Below, piece by piece: positions 24,101 to 36,300 of a stretch of DNA of 64,000 nucleotides. The notes under the pieces were generated by a model. That model saw only the letters and a list, made by a program, of their open reading frames with translations. It was not told the origin of the DNA and did not search any database. Position 1 is the first letter of the stretch. Each line of letters begins with the position of its first letter. The position numbers and the translations under genes are program-made. Location of the stretch: the NCBI GenBank assembly GCA_029207755.1, contig JARCOQ010000002.1, positions 9,067,156-9,131,155 on the forward strand, in the 5' to 3' direction. The stretch is from Chamaea fasciata (Eukaryota > Chordata > Aves > Passeriformes > Sylviidae).

Positions 24101-25004
24101 AAACAAAATGTGTGTGTACCTGACTCCAGCCTGGCCGACTGGAACTGGCAAGGGAATAAAAACAGTGTGATTGAAGGCAGAGAAGAATCACAGATAATTT
24201 CCTATGCACAAGAAATACCTGAGAAAACTATTTGTATGGCACACTTGGGAAGCGTGGTAAAGAAAACCCGAACCACAAAGCTGAGTTCATATAAACAAAA
24301 GGATTAAGGCTTGCCACAATAAAAGCTTCATACAAAATGAAATAAGAGAGTTCTTAATTAAAAAAAAAATCTCTGCTAGTCACCCAAAGTAAAGTGGGAG
24401 GAGAAAGAAAAAGGTGTTCTTTGAGACAGGAGTAATTCCCTTCAGTTGGCCAGAGCCCACAGCCTCAAATAGCTGTGGCAAGAAGGGGCACCACTGTTGA
24501 CACCACTGTGGGGTGACACCTTCAAATTTCCCCTGTCAAACCTTGGATGGGTTCCTTTGAACAAAACAAATTACTGCAGAAAGCAGTCAGACTGACTGCT
24601 ACAGTACAATTGAAACACCTCAAGAAGTTGTCTGAAATTATATCATTGAATGGAGGAATGAATGAGTGAGTGAATATATGAACATTCATCATTTGGGAGT
24701 ATGGTAAAACAGCTTAAAAGGCTTTCCAGAGAAGCTTTGAACCACCAGTTCTTTCATGGACTGAAGTGGGCTAAGACTCAGCAGTTAAAGCAACCAAGTC
24801 CAAAGGTGGCAACAAAATCCAAGGTGTGTTGAAGTCCTAAACCTCTTAAAAGCAACCACAAGAGATTTTGGTGATTACGTCTACAACCCTACATTGCAAA
24901 TGTCTTGAGTTTTCAAAACATTTTTTTTCTTTAGGATCCTGTACTCAAACTGGAGTGGAATGCCTTCATAACAATGTTTCACTTTTCCTTGAATCTTCAT
25001 GCTT
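21189..25004. other. Non-genic AT-rich DNA
   Basis: About 3.8 kb without a recognised gene or repeat. The 21380-21920 part is very AT-rich with many TAAT words and an exact octamer ATGCAAAT at 21749-21756. Small open frames at 22674-22862, 23908-24102 and 24110-24307 have no family resemblance. Confidence 0.5.
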
Positions 25005-25115
25005 TTAACAAATTAATCCTCTTAACATCCCTGTTGGGTAGATAGGCAAAAACATCTCTTGTCTGTAAAACTGAGATAAGTGCTTTGCTTAAGGACCTGC
25101 AGTTAGGACTGGGCA
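25005..25115 (-). mobile_element. Ancient MIR-like SINE relic
   Basis: The plus strand reads AATTAATCCTCTTAACATCC, CTGTTGGGTAGATAGG, then TGTAAAACTGAGATAAGTG, CTTTGCTTAAGGACCTGCAG. In the same order, the reverse complement of MIR has a TTAATCCTCACAACAACCC block, a GAGGTAGGT block, a TACAGATGAGGAAACTGAGG block and a TTAAGTAACTTGCCCAAGGTC block. Divergent but collinear, with a short deletion before the GTAAAACTGAG part. The match comes from memory of the consensus, not from a computed alignment. Confidence 0.62.
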
Positions 25116-27081
25116 AAATAGGGTTAAAATTTAGTAAAGAGTGTCATTTTTGCTCCAACAACTAGATTACACCACAAAGATTGTGCTATTAATGTGAAAT
25201 ATAAACACAAGATAAAGAAAAAGACAGATAAACATTTCCTCATTAATATTCTTCATAATACTAGAGAGAAAACACCTCAAAAAAGTATGCATTCCTTGCA
25301 ATTTGAGGAAAATTATTTTGAAGCAAAACCCCAAGATTTCTAATAAAATCAGACATATTTTTAAATTATTCAAAACCACACAGTGGAAATGTACAAAATG
25401 CATCCAGGTAACGAAACTAATTTTGAATGGTTTTGTTCATTGTATGTCTACTGTGATTCTTAATGAAAACATTCAATATCCTTTGCTCGTAGAAATCATC
25501 ATAATGTGACATAATGTTCATTTTGACCATATTTAAAAAAAACCATTTTCTAAATAATTTATTTTAGCAAGTAAATATTGCTTATAATAATGCACACACA
25601 ATCCCTCCCTAGTTATTATGACTCAAGACAGGGAGTCAGTATCTTGTAGCACTTAATACATTTCATGACTATTTTTTAAAGCCATTTGATTTTTGATTGT
25701 TCCTAAATATTTTAAAATGTTGTTCTAGTCAAACATTATTTTCTTGAAAAGTGTAACAAAATTGCCTATCTGATTTGGGTTTGCAATACGGTCTTTAAGC
25801 CTTGAAATAGTGATGACAGGACAGAATTTATTATTCAGCCCGTCAAATCTTAATAAAAGATTCAGAAAAGACGTACTCAGGCCTTTGTGAATAAAAAACT
25901 GTTAACACTCATTGATACAATTTTCATTATCATATAATCCCTAAAGACATTTAAAAAATAATTTTAAAAACAGCAATGTACCCTTTTCATATCATACCAT
26001 ACCATGCTACAAGATTTCATGCTAGCAGAAAGACATGGCACTTTATATTTATGGTGTCTGTGCATAAAGAATATCTGTACTAGCCAAGACATTGCAGGTT
26101 TTACAGATACAATTTCAGGGAAAAAAAAAAAAAAAACATACATTTTTGGATAGAGAAGAAGGAGTTACTCTTTAACCAGATTATTTAAATAAAGTAAGAA
26201 ACTTCATTTAATTAAAGATACATGAGCTGAGATTTGGCCTACCAAATAATTTTTCTAAGTTATAACTTCATAGGGAGAGTGGACATTAAGACCTAATCAG
26301 ATACTCAAATTTCTATCAACTATTTTCTGCAGAGAAAAGACAAAATCATCTGCTATGATTATTTATGAACACAGAAAGTCCCTGGACATGCACAGTAAGC
26401 TAAATGCTTCTAAGGACATGCAAGAGGCACCTCAAATATGCTCTGCAGGCCGTTTGTGGGTGTGGACACATAGGGATCCTGATTGTAGACTCATTGTTTT
26501 TTTTTCTGAGCTTGGGATTCCAGTAGCTCATTCAACACCACTTTTCCATCCAGACTTCCCAGCCAAGGTGGGTTTCTTCTGTTTAGAGAGAAACTTTCTG
26601 GGAAAATAAAAGAAGAACATGTGTGGGGAAACTCAAACATATGGCAGCACTAATAACTATTTATGGTTGTAAACATTTATAATGCTCATCACATGGCTAT
26701 CACATCCATAAAAGTATGCATCTAAGTATGGATAGTACTGGATTCCTGTACAGTGCAGAGCACTGCACATAAATAGCTTAAATAGCAACTGAAGCTACTG
26801 CACTTGTTAAGCAGGCAGTCTAGCAGCATGTTCACTCTTTTCCCTAAGTGGCTGAGCAGCAATTTCCAGAAATTAAATCACCTTTGTTTATAATTGCTTT
26901 ATATTGGGTGTTTCTTCAAATAATTTTTGAATATTTAATAAGACTATCTTTTTCTTCATAATTTCCTAAATGTCAGTTAATTCTCTGCGAACATCTTTAA
27001 AATATTGTTCTCATATCTTTATTAAGATTATTACTGTATTCTCAGCTTTCCACTTTATTTCTTTTAGGATTACCTTGGCAT
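25116..27081. other. Non-genic AT-rich DNA
   Basis: Very AT-rich, with a poly(A) at about 26120-26136. Open frames on both strands near 25167-25509 overlap each other and look like chance. No repeat family was recognised. Confidence 0.5.
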
Positions 27082-27109
27082 ATGTTATTGTTATAAAATG
27101 CAATAACAT
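27082..27109. repeat. Hairpin: 9-bp perfect inverted repeat, 10-nt loop
   Basis: ATGTTATTG (27082-27090) and CAATAACAT (27101-27109) are exact reverse complements. The stem is too short and AT-rich to argue for a microRNA precursor. Confidence 0.75.
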
Positions 27110-30100
27110 CTAGTATAAAACAACAGAAAAACTTTTTATTTTTAATTTTATTTTTATTTAATGTGTCTCACAGAAGCCACATTTGAGCTTCCAGCAGAAA
27201 TGAGCAAAATTCTCAATATGGTTTTGCAACGGACTCATTTAGTGCTGTGCTTACATGCTACAGAAATGCATATTACTTATTTGGAAAAGCTGTAAAAGGG
27301 AGAGAGAATCCACGAAAAGTATCAAAACCTGTGGTAGTTTTCAAATGTCTTTTATGGATCAGATTTTAACTATAGAATTGATGTGGCTGAAAAGTAATTT
27401 GCTCATGCATAAACACCCAAAGAGAAGGTGCAATGAAACAGGAAGCATTTGTCCGAAAGGTACCTGCTGACAGAACATGAGGCAATGGATATGTTCATAT
27501 GTCCATCTTCAGATGGAAAGGAAAGGAAAAGTTTCATGAGGAAAAACTTCATCTCGCTCTTAAACCCCTTAATGTTTTGCTGAAGGATGAGGTGGCTTTG
27601 AACCCTCCTCAAGAAATATGTGAATTTAGCGTGGGCTGAATCTTTGACTAGAATTCCAGATATGAAAAATACCACAGAAGGATGGAATATTTCAGTGTAC
27701 TATGCTGAGTGGAAGGGGCTCTGCTAAAGTGAAATCCCTATCTGGAAAATGCATTTCTCTAAAATATTGCTGCCATGCTGCCAGACTAAATTCTCAGGGA
27801 AGATGTGCAGTTGAACACACGTTCCAGGGACCTAGTTGGGTCTAGCTATGAAAAAAGGAGTTTACTCTTGAGACCTGCATCAATAAATTTTCTGATCACA
27901 CCCTGAAACATTTCTGGGAGAAACAATAGTAAAAAGTACTAAAGTAAATTTTCTAGGAACCCTATTGACACACTCTTTGTTCTTTGGAGGAAAAAAAAAA
28001 ACAAAAAAAAAACCAAAAACCAAAACACTGTGGATGCATGAAAGTCCTCTGATTCTCTATGATATTCTATCTACATTGCAGAATAAAGTATGTAATTTTA
28101 CTGCTTTTGAATTCTTTAATGTGGAAAAATGCCATAGGACAGTGTAAACCCGCAAAAATCAGAATGTATTTTGTGGGTGGTGATTTTGTCCTCTGGAATT
28201 TGATCTGGTTTTGTAGAGTATATCAACCTCTGAATCCTGATGCAGAAAGTTCTCTGTTCTTACAAGCAAAAAGGTTTGCTTGCTTCTTCAAGCACTTAGC
28301 TGTGAAATCACCTAATATCTGAGAAAAATATGCTTGTAATATAATGCAGCAAACAAAAAGCAACCAAGATGTAAAGGAGATTAGAAGAGCAGATTAATTT
28401 CACAATTTCATACAGTCAATTTCCAGGAGATAAGTTAAAAAACTCTTCTAAATTACTTGCATTGGCTGATAAACAGAGCACATGAAAACAGAGGATTCAT
28501 GACATTGACATATATAATGTCTTGTAAATAAAAGAGTATCCTCTTCATAAATCTGCAGTGGCATACATATCACTTCTGTATGCAATGTTAGCAAAGAAAT
28601 GAAATTCCACCCTTTCTAATTAAAAGGTATTTTAGAAAGGATTATATGAAAATAGAAATGAAAAGACAAATAACACTGCAGACAAAATTTAGGAAATTAA
28701 TCAGGGATCTCATTTTATTCTCTTTTCCCCATTGTTTTGATTAATTAAAAGCTATTTTATATTAAAACAAACAAAATGAGTGTGCACACACAAATCCAAA
28801 CAAAACAAAACAAAGCCCAATAAGCACTATGGAGGTGAGAAGGAAAAAGAGTTTTAACAGTTCTCCTGTTCATTTAAAAAAAAAAAAAATTGAGTAAAAT
28901 TTGAAAGCTCATATCAAAAATATGTACTAACAGATGATGAAGCTGGAAGAAAGAAAAAGAAGTCTCCTTCATTCCATTTCTGTTCCACAAAAATGCAAAA
29001 AATTCAATTAACCTCAAACACTTACAAATGGCATTGGAGTTACAGAAAGAATCTGTTTTATTTGTCAACATTCTGTATGAAAAGAAGGCTTTTTTCAACA
29101 ATATTTTGCTGTACTTTCCTGGGAAGTGCTGAGGTTAGAAATTTCCTTGAAATAATCTGTACATCCTAACACTTCACCAGTGAAAATTTTCTACTGATTA
29201 AACAGTTATTCTGTAAAGCAGAACTGACACCTCCCAAGCAAGGAAGCCTTAGAAGGTCACAGATTCTGTCTCCATAGGAGGCCAAGCTGTTTAGCAGAAA
29301 GTATGACCTACTGTGGAAATCAATGACCTACTAAAAAAAAAAAATCAACAGTACTGTGCTGCAAAGTAGTGGAGCCAGCTGAGAAATAGAGACCTCAGTA
29401 ATGAACTGCCTTCCTCCTACAGAGATCAAATCATGTTAAGTGATGATATTAAAATAAATCACATTTTAAGAGTCTTTACTTGAAACACTAACTAAAATTA
29501 TTAAACCACAAAAATATTGATTTTATTTTTCAACATGTATGAACACGGTTATTTTTTATTTGCAACAGACTGAAGTCCAAACTCTGAGCTCAGCACCCAC
29601 CGGGAAAATATTTAAAATATGTACTTAAGCCATAGGAACTTAAAAATTATTTTAATGTTTTTCCACATAAATTAAAAACTCAGAGAATTATCAGCTAATT
29701 TCAAGGAACTTTGTATCATGACCTCAACTTGAGAACTCAACTTCTTATTAATATTGCCAAATAGTAATCAGTTAAAAAAGCTGGAAATAAAATGTCAAAG
29801 CATTAATTGTAGGCTACTCCTTTGCATATAATACAAATACATGAGTTTAAACCTCAGAGCAAATTGTGACAGGATCCTCCCTTATCAGCAGGACTATGAC
29901 CATCTGCACTACCAACAGCCCCTTTAATCAGGCAAACCACATAAAACTTTGCCTAAATTTGAGAGACTATGGACAATGCTTCATGGCAGTACTTTAAAGA
30001 TAAACTTGGCCATCGGTCTCAAAAAGAAACCAAAAATTATGGAAAAAAAAAGGTTGTTGAGTGCCATTGACTACATTTCAGCAGTGCTGTGTTCTTTCAC

Positions 30101-31503
30101 CAAAGAAAGCTGATCTGGCTGTGGGTTTAAAAAGAGAGTTAAAACTAACACAGCAACAAGGTGCAGTAGTAATCAGTCATCTGGAAATTAGGGTGTGTAC
30201 ACTGTTATATTCACATGTAGTTACTGAGAAAGGCAGATGTGCCGGTCCACATAGCAGGTGCCACACCACGGGGTGCTGCAGGGAGCAGTGCTGAGGTGCC
30301 ACGAGAGAGTCAGACATGAGGGATTAAAAGAAAGGCCCTGGAATGGAATTTAGCCCATAGAGCCAAAGACAGTTTAATCAAACTATCTTCAGAAGAATTA
30401 ATCTGCTGTGATAGGCTGAGTGCAGGGCCTCTGAAAAAAATATGGTTCCAGATTGGAAGGTGAGGTGTTTCCCAGAAAAAATTGCAAACACAGTTTTTAT
30501 TCAGCAACTGATTCTTCCTGTGCTGCTAGACTGACAATAAAACTAAATAGAACAGCATTTGCAAGGCTATCATACTTTTGTACAATACAAGAAAAAGCAT
30601 CTTTGGATAAATTCTTATTTCAAATAAACATTTTTGGCTATGAAGAAAATTCTGCATGTTGGGCTTCATATTGATTTTTGGCTTCTAAGAAAATACGTTT
30701 ATGAGCCACAAGAGCAGATGTCCCAAGGCTCAGCAAGAGGAAGAAGTTTTTGCCACGCTGCTTTTTTAACACATTTTAATAAGCCTTTTCACAGATTACA
30801 TTTCACAATCATTTCTAACCACATCTACCTACAAAAAAGTATCAGGCTACAGTCTCCTACAAGACTAACCATCTGAGAGAAAAGTGTTCTGATTATATTA
30901 TGTTTTATTTTCAAGCAATGCCATAGATCTGGAGTTCAAACTGTTTGTGATATCCTTTGTCTTCCAAGCAGAGAAAGAACTGTATTTTCTTTTTGTTGCT
31001 GATGTTACAAGATGAATTTCATAAGGGTTTGTGTCTGGAACTTTCTGCTCAGTTATTTGATTTGTAGCTCCACAATATAATCCATCTATCACTTGAGCTA
31101 ATATAAATTTCCCAGGCAAAATCAAGATTTACACTTATATTAAAGAGTAAGACCTACTAACATATTAAACCTCATAGCAACCCAAGAGTACAACTAATTA
31201 ATATTATCACCAAACTTGTCATATCTAATACTTTCTTCAGAAAAATCAACCCAATTGGGTTTGCTACCTGCCTCTTCAACCATTTTCAGTGCAGATTCTG
31301 CAGAGATATCCACTGACCTGCTACACAGCACATGGGGACCTGAAGAAGTGCTGATGTGTCCTTGTGATGAAAAGAGATCTGTTCAAAGTCACAGTCCCCA
31401 GCTACAGAATCACATGTCATGTTACAGATACTCTCAATTACATAAATCAACCATCTGACAAAAAAATCAGGTATAGACATGAAGAAACTGTGAGTGTGTT
31501 CAG
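27110..31503. other. Non-genic AT-rich DNA
   Basis: About 4.4 kb. An A/C-rich low-complexity stretch lies at about 27990-28024, with other A-runs at about 28876-28889, 29333-29343 and 30042-30051. Several 60-90-codon open frames lack homology. No repeat family or RNA gene was recognised. Confidence 0.5.
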
Positions 31504-31930
31504 AAAATGGAAACAGAGCTGGTGAAGGGTCTAGAGCAAAAGACTCATGAGGATTGGCTGTGGAAACTGGGAGGTTTTAGTCTGGAGAAAAGGTGGATCA
31601 GAGAGGACCTTACCTGAAAGAAAGTTGTGATGAGTTGAGGGTCAGTCTCTTCCCTCAGGTTACAGGCAACAGCAGAAGAGGAAATGGCCTCAAGTTGTGC
31701 CATGGAAGATTTAGCTTGGATATTATAAAAACATTCTTCACCAAAAGGGTAATCAAGTGATGGAACAAGCTGCCCAGGGATGTGATGGAGTCACCAAGCC
31801 TGGAGGTATTTCAAGGTGTCCAGGTGTGGTTCTTAGGGACATGGTTTAGTGGTGGGCTTAGCAGTGCTGGGTTAACTGTTGGACTCAACTATCTTAAAAG
31901 AATTTTTCCAACCCAAATGATTCTGTGATC
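31504..31930 (+). mobile_element. CR1 LINE, 3' end (5'-truncated)
   Basis: Collinear with the 3' part of avian CR1: GAAGGGTCTAGAGCAAAAG, TTTTAGTCTGGAGAAAAGG, GAGGAAATGGCCTCAAGTTG, TTCTTCACCAAAAGGGT, GGAACAAGCTGCCCAGGGA and TTAGGGACATGGTTTAGTGG. It closes with GTTGGACTCAACTATCTT and a single ATTCTGTGAT-type end at about 31921-31930. Only the last part of ORF2 and the 3' UTR are present, the usual state of CR1 copies after incomplete reverse transcription. Moderately diverged, so not recent. No coding potential remains. Confidence 0.93.
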
Positions 31931-32582
31931 CAAGCAGAGCTCAGCAGCTCTGTTTAAATTTTGTGCTTCATGGTAAACATAGATGACTATCCTGTGGATA
32001 CAAATAATGAAATCCTCAATCACTGACACCTAATCGTTGGGATAAGCATTAGACTCTCTCTTCTAATGTACACAAAATGTGCATTAAAAGGGAAAATAAA
32101 TTCTGAGATGGCTCAGAAAATATTCAAATGTTCCTTGACTCATAGCTAGCTGGGGAATAGATTATTCAATAAGAAATTTACTATGCTTCCGTAAAACTGC
32201 TTGTTAGGTCACATATTACAAACTCTGAAAAGCTGCTCGAAAAAAAAAAATCAAGAAATCAATTTCTAGTCCCTGTGGTGATGTATTCTAAGTGTGAACT
32301 GTGTTATGCCTGGGGAGCACAGATTTCAGCCTTAAATAGAAAAATTCTGGCTTGTCTTAGCTTTTAGAAATATCTTTTTAGTTCAGACTTTCTTATGAGG
32401 ATATGCCTTACTGTAAGAATGCCATGCTCCCATTTGTATTACCAAATATGAAATCCAGCTCACAGAAAATTATTATTATTAGCTGTTCCAGAAACAGATC
32501 CAAGTTCAAAAAGTTTGAAGAAATGGAAAAAACTTCCTTAAGTTTTCTCTCAAAAACTCATTCCAAGTTGAACAAATAAGGA
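31931..32582. other. Spacer between CR1 copies
   Basis: Unique AT-rich DNA with a short A-run at about 32240-32250. Nothing else was seen. Confidence 0.5.
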
Positions 32583-33005
32583 TGGTGAAGGGGACCAGAG
32601 GGGAAGCCTTGAGAGGAGGGGCTGAGGTCAGCTGGTCTGTTCAGTCTGGAGGAAACTGAGGGGGGACCTCATTGTGATCTTCAACATCCTCACTAGAGGA
32701 AGAGGAGGGGTGGGCACTGATCTGTGGTGACAGTGACAGGACCCAAGAGAATAGCCTGAAGCTGAGCCAGGGGAGGATTAGGTTTGGGATCAGGAAGAGG
32801 TTCATCACCCAGAGGGTGGTTGGACACAGAAACAACTCCCCAGAGCAGTGGTCACAACCCCAAACCTGACAGAGTTCAAGAAGCATTTGGACAAAGGTCT
32901 CAGGAACATGGTGTGACTCTTGGGGTGTCCCGTCCAGGGCCAGGACTTGGACTTTGATGACCTTGAGGGGTCCTTTCCAACTCAGCTTATCCTATGATTC
33001 TATGA
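32583..33005 (+). mobile_element. CR1 LINE, 3' end (different subfamily)
   Basis: Matches the CR1 3' end order: CTGAGGGGGGACCTCATTGT, GGTGACAGTGACAGGACCC, GGGAAGAGGTTCATCACCCAGAGGGTGGTTGG-like sequence (from about 32788), CCCCAGAGCAGTGGTCAC and GAGTTCAAGAAGCATTTGG. The tail is GGGGTCCTTTCCAACTCAG plus CTATGATTCTATGA at about 32992-33004. Its sequence differs enough from 31504-31930 that the two are separate insertions of different CR1 subfamilies, not a duplication. 5'-truncated and non-coding. Confidence 0.93.
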
Positions 33006-33097
33006 CAAAAAGTAGAAAAACCTGTAAAAAAATCATATTTTTACTACAGCTCATGAAAATCCAAATACAATATCTTAATTGTTCAGGAACTTGAGAT

Positions 33098-33182
33098 AGA
33101 ATAACAGAATCATTGAACCATTTAGGCTGGAAAAAGATGTCTAAGGTCATCAAGTCCATTAACCCAGCACTGCCAAGTCCAC
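33098..33182 (-). mobile_element. CR1 LINE, extreme 3' end only
   Basis: In plus-strand reading: ACAGAATCATTGAACCATTT, AGGCTGGAAAAAGATGTC, TAAGGTCATCAAGTCC, TTAACCCAGCACTGCC and AAGTCCACCA. This is the reverse complement of the CR1 3' UTR end. It is only about 85 bp long, so it is a severely 5'-truncated copy. It faces the CR1 at 32583-33005 tail to tail across about 90 bp. Confidence 0.88.
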
Positions 33183-33480
33183 CAGAGCTGTTCTACCTTG
33201 TGGAAATCAATGAAAGAAAGATTTAAGGTTGGATGAGAGACATGTGCTATCAGCTTCACTCCAAGCACCAATATAAGGAAAGAGGAAGCAAGAAGAGAAA
33301 CCTGTGCTGTTGTATTCCTGCATCCAAGTGTCACACTCTATTGATTTACTTCCTTGAGGACCAGCAGGTAAACAAACCACGACAAGTATGAATAAGCAAA
33401 GTCTATTTATAAATATATTTATATAGCTTAGGCACAACGTTTGTAGGTATAGACCAATATCCCACCTAAATATTAAGTAG
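33183..33480. other. Non-genic DNA
   Basis: No recognisable feature beyond AT-rich words near 33402-33425. Confidence 0.45.
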
Positions 33481-33680
33481 CAGTGCTGACAACATGTTGG
33501 AGGATGACAGATGACACTGGCAGCTGCTGTGACAGGGAAGGACTTTTGCCAGAGCTGTCAGTGCAGCTCAGAGCTGACAGCCAGCTCCTAGCCAGCCAGC
33601 CAGCCTGCCCTCACCACCCCAGTGTAAGAGATACTTGGGGAAAGGTTTGACAAGCCCACGCTTCTCCACACGGGAAACAC
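33481..33680. other. GC-richer block with short CCAG repeats
   Basis: CAG/CTG-rich, with AGCCAGCCAGCCAGCC at about 33591-33606 and few CpGs. No known repeat matches. It may be an enhancer-like or exonic island, by inference only. Confidence 0.35.
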
Positions 33681-36157
33681 AAACAGATATTGTGTCAGGG
33701 AATACACAGCATCTTTAATTCATCCCACGGTCTAGGCAGTTTTGTGTAAAGGCAACTACAGTTAGCACGTTACCTTTGTAATAGGTCAATCGGAGCTTTT
33801 TAAAAACCTCAACCAAACCACTACAACCAGAAGCAAAACCTTCTCAGTGTTTCATCTTGTATGAGCAGTTAGAACTCCCTGAGACATCTCTTTTTCTTAA
33901 ACAAAAACAAGTGACACAGGCAATAAAAAGCAGAATATGATAAGATTTGAGGTTTTTGGACTGAGAGATGTCATTATGGTGAGATGAACAAGGGAGAAGC
34001 AGGCTGATGATAAACTCTCACAGACTCTTGTCTTCCTGCTTCCAGTTTCTGAACCTGGGAAACTGGCAGACTAGCTGAGAAAAAACTCTTCAGTTTTTGC
34101 CAGCTGGAGGAAACAGTTAACACAGGTTGAGATATAACAAAAATTAATAGATTCCATTTCAGCAAGGTGAAAAAATTAAAACACCAAGACATGATCTTAA
34201 AAAAAAAAAAAAAAAAAGAAAAGATAAAAAGTTTTCAAAAAGTTTTCAAATAGCTAGAGCCTTCAGAGGTGTTTTTATTTTAAGATTTTTACTCAGGATA
34301 TGCAACTCATACCATTTTTTGTGGCTTTCTGTATAATTTGAGCTTTGAAAAAAACTTTGTTCAGTGACAGTTTCTATTTTTTTTAATCTCATTTAAATTA
34401 TGGATCTAACAGAAGAATAAACTCCTTTATAATGATATTTAGAAAAAATAAACTTTCAAGAAATAAAATATTTTATATTTAGGGTGCAAGATTAGCAATA
34501 ATGTTAATCTTGTCTAAAACAGTGTTGCATCTCTGAGGTCTTGAACCAACCTGCCACCAAAAATGCAAATGTCTGGGTGACCTGTAACATTGATATGACT
34601 AATTATCTGCAATCCTCCTGCAGACCAGGCAGAAGTAAAGATAATGAGAAGGTCAAGGAGAGTGGCTGAAGAATTGGTTTAACTTGTGTTGACTCCACAA
34701 AGGCAGAGCCATTAGAGACTTTGAGGATGATATGCTTCTCTAACACAATAAATATTCCAGAGTCACTGAGAAGGAACAAGATTCCTGTCATTTTGTCTGT
34801 TTTTCCATTCCCAGATTATTAGAATAGTGACTTGCAGAAAAGCTATAAACCTTATCAGCTCCTATCTTCTAGGGTTGCAAAGTCAAAGCCAAAATAGTTC
34901 AGCAGATATTTATACAGAAGTTGCTTACATTTATGCAAGTTCCCTGGTTTTAAATGCATAGGAGAGGTGCCTAGGTTTGGTACAGTAAAGTTCTCATTAA
35001 CGAACACTCATTAATGAACGTACTAAAGAAAAAAAAAAAGGTAGACTGTTCCGTTACAAAAATAATGTAAACAATTTAGATTTTTTTTTCTCATTTTTAG
35101 AGGTTCCCAGTGTCTCTACACATTCCACTTACAACCTCTTCCGTGCCTCACAGAACCATTTGTATTATGGAGACTGTAGTTACCTAAATCATAAAGGAAT
35201 TCCAACAATGACTAAAAAGAACATACTGTGGCTCCAAAGTCTTCCGATAAAAAGAAAACAAAAAAAAAGCAAAATATTCTGCACAAGGGTAAGTAATAAT
35301 TTCTGACGTGTCCAATAATCTCAGCATGTCCCAACATCTTGCCCAACCTAAAACGTTAATAATACTTTATAAATTAACATTCAGAATATATTTAGATAAA
35401 CAATTAATTGAGATTAAAACCACATTTCCAGGTTATTCCCAAATCCTCATCCTCACAGGGTTCTCATTATATGCATCTGAGTTCACCATCTTTTCAGAGG
35501 TACCTTCTCCGAGGACTGTTATCAAATATTCATCACAAAGAGACTTAAACCTGCTCATCTAGCAGCACCAGCTTAGTACATGCTGGATCATAACAAAGCA
35601 CAGCTCCCAAGTAAACCCTGTATGGATAATTGATGAGAACTAGAAGAGGGGACTATCACCAGACGTGCAGCAGAGACAGTGAGAAGAGCAGCAACCATGA
35701 CATTCTATAGAAATTGGGATTTATCATGGCACCAGCTGTAAAGTGCAGGCTAAAATAGATATTACACAGGCCAGAGCCACATCTACATCTACAGCAAAAG
35801 CAGCAAAATATGGTTTGTTGTAGTTGAAGAAGTCTGACAGCTGAAAATGAATCTTTATATCTGGCAGAACTTTTCATACACAAGAAGACTGCTGGTGCCT
35901 CTTCTAACAGTCAGGTTCCAGGGTTTCAAACAAACCAAATTTTTATAAGAGCAAAACAAACCAACTCAAGCCAAGAAACACAAAACAAAAGAAAATGAAC
36001 AACCATAAAACAAGCAATAAACATTGCAGTTATGCTCAGTCAGAAATTCTTATCTTAAAAAGCCTTACATTATTGAAAATGGCAACTACTTTTAAAGAGT
36101 GTCTAGTGATGTTTTTAGTGCATATCTGTTGAAACTAAGAAGCTGAAATTATTTGAA
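33681..36157. other. Non-genic AT-rich DNA
   Basis: Contains a poly(A) at about 34200-34217, a 14-bp imperfect tandem pair CTCATTAAYGAACR (34993-35006 and 35007-35020), and an A/C-rich stretch at 35928-36020. No gene was recognised. Confidence 0.5.
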
Positions 36158-36206
36158 AAACTAGATTGATTTTTTTTTCCCCTGAAAAATGCTTAGATGT
36201 CTTTTT
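36158..36206 (+). repeat. Dispersed 49-bp duplication, copy A
   Basis: AAACTAGATTGA, nine T, CCCCTGAAAAATGCTTAGATGTCTT. Nearly the same sequence occurs at 38092-38139, differing by a few substitutions and one indel. It belongs to no repeat family I know. Confidence 0.85.
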
Positions 36207-36300
36207 TGTTAGTTTGTTTCGTTTTGGATTTTTTGTTTTGTTTTTGGTTCTTTTTGTTTTGGTTTGGTTTTCTGTTTGTTTGTTTGGTTTGTTTGTTTTA
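36201..36300. repeat. T/G-rich low-complexity tract (TTTTG type)
   Basis: GTTTT, GGTTTT and GTTT units over 100 bases. Overlapping F/L/V-rich open frames (36166-36348, 36197-36439) are artefacts of composition. An A/C-rich stretch at 35928-36020 is roughly its complement and could pair with it as an imperfect inverted repeat. Confidence 0.9.

Noticed and set aside
27082..27109. Hairpin as a microRNA precursor
   Set aside because: The stem is only 9 bp and AT-rich, far shorter than a precursor stem.
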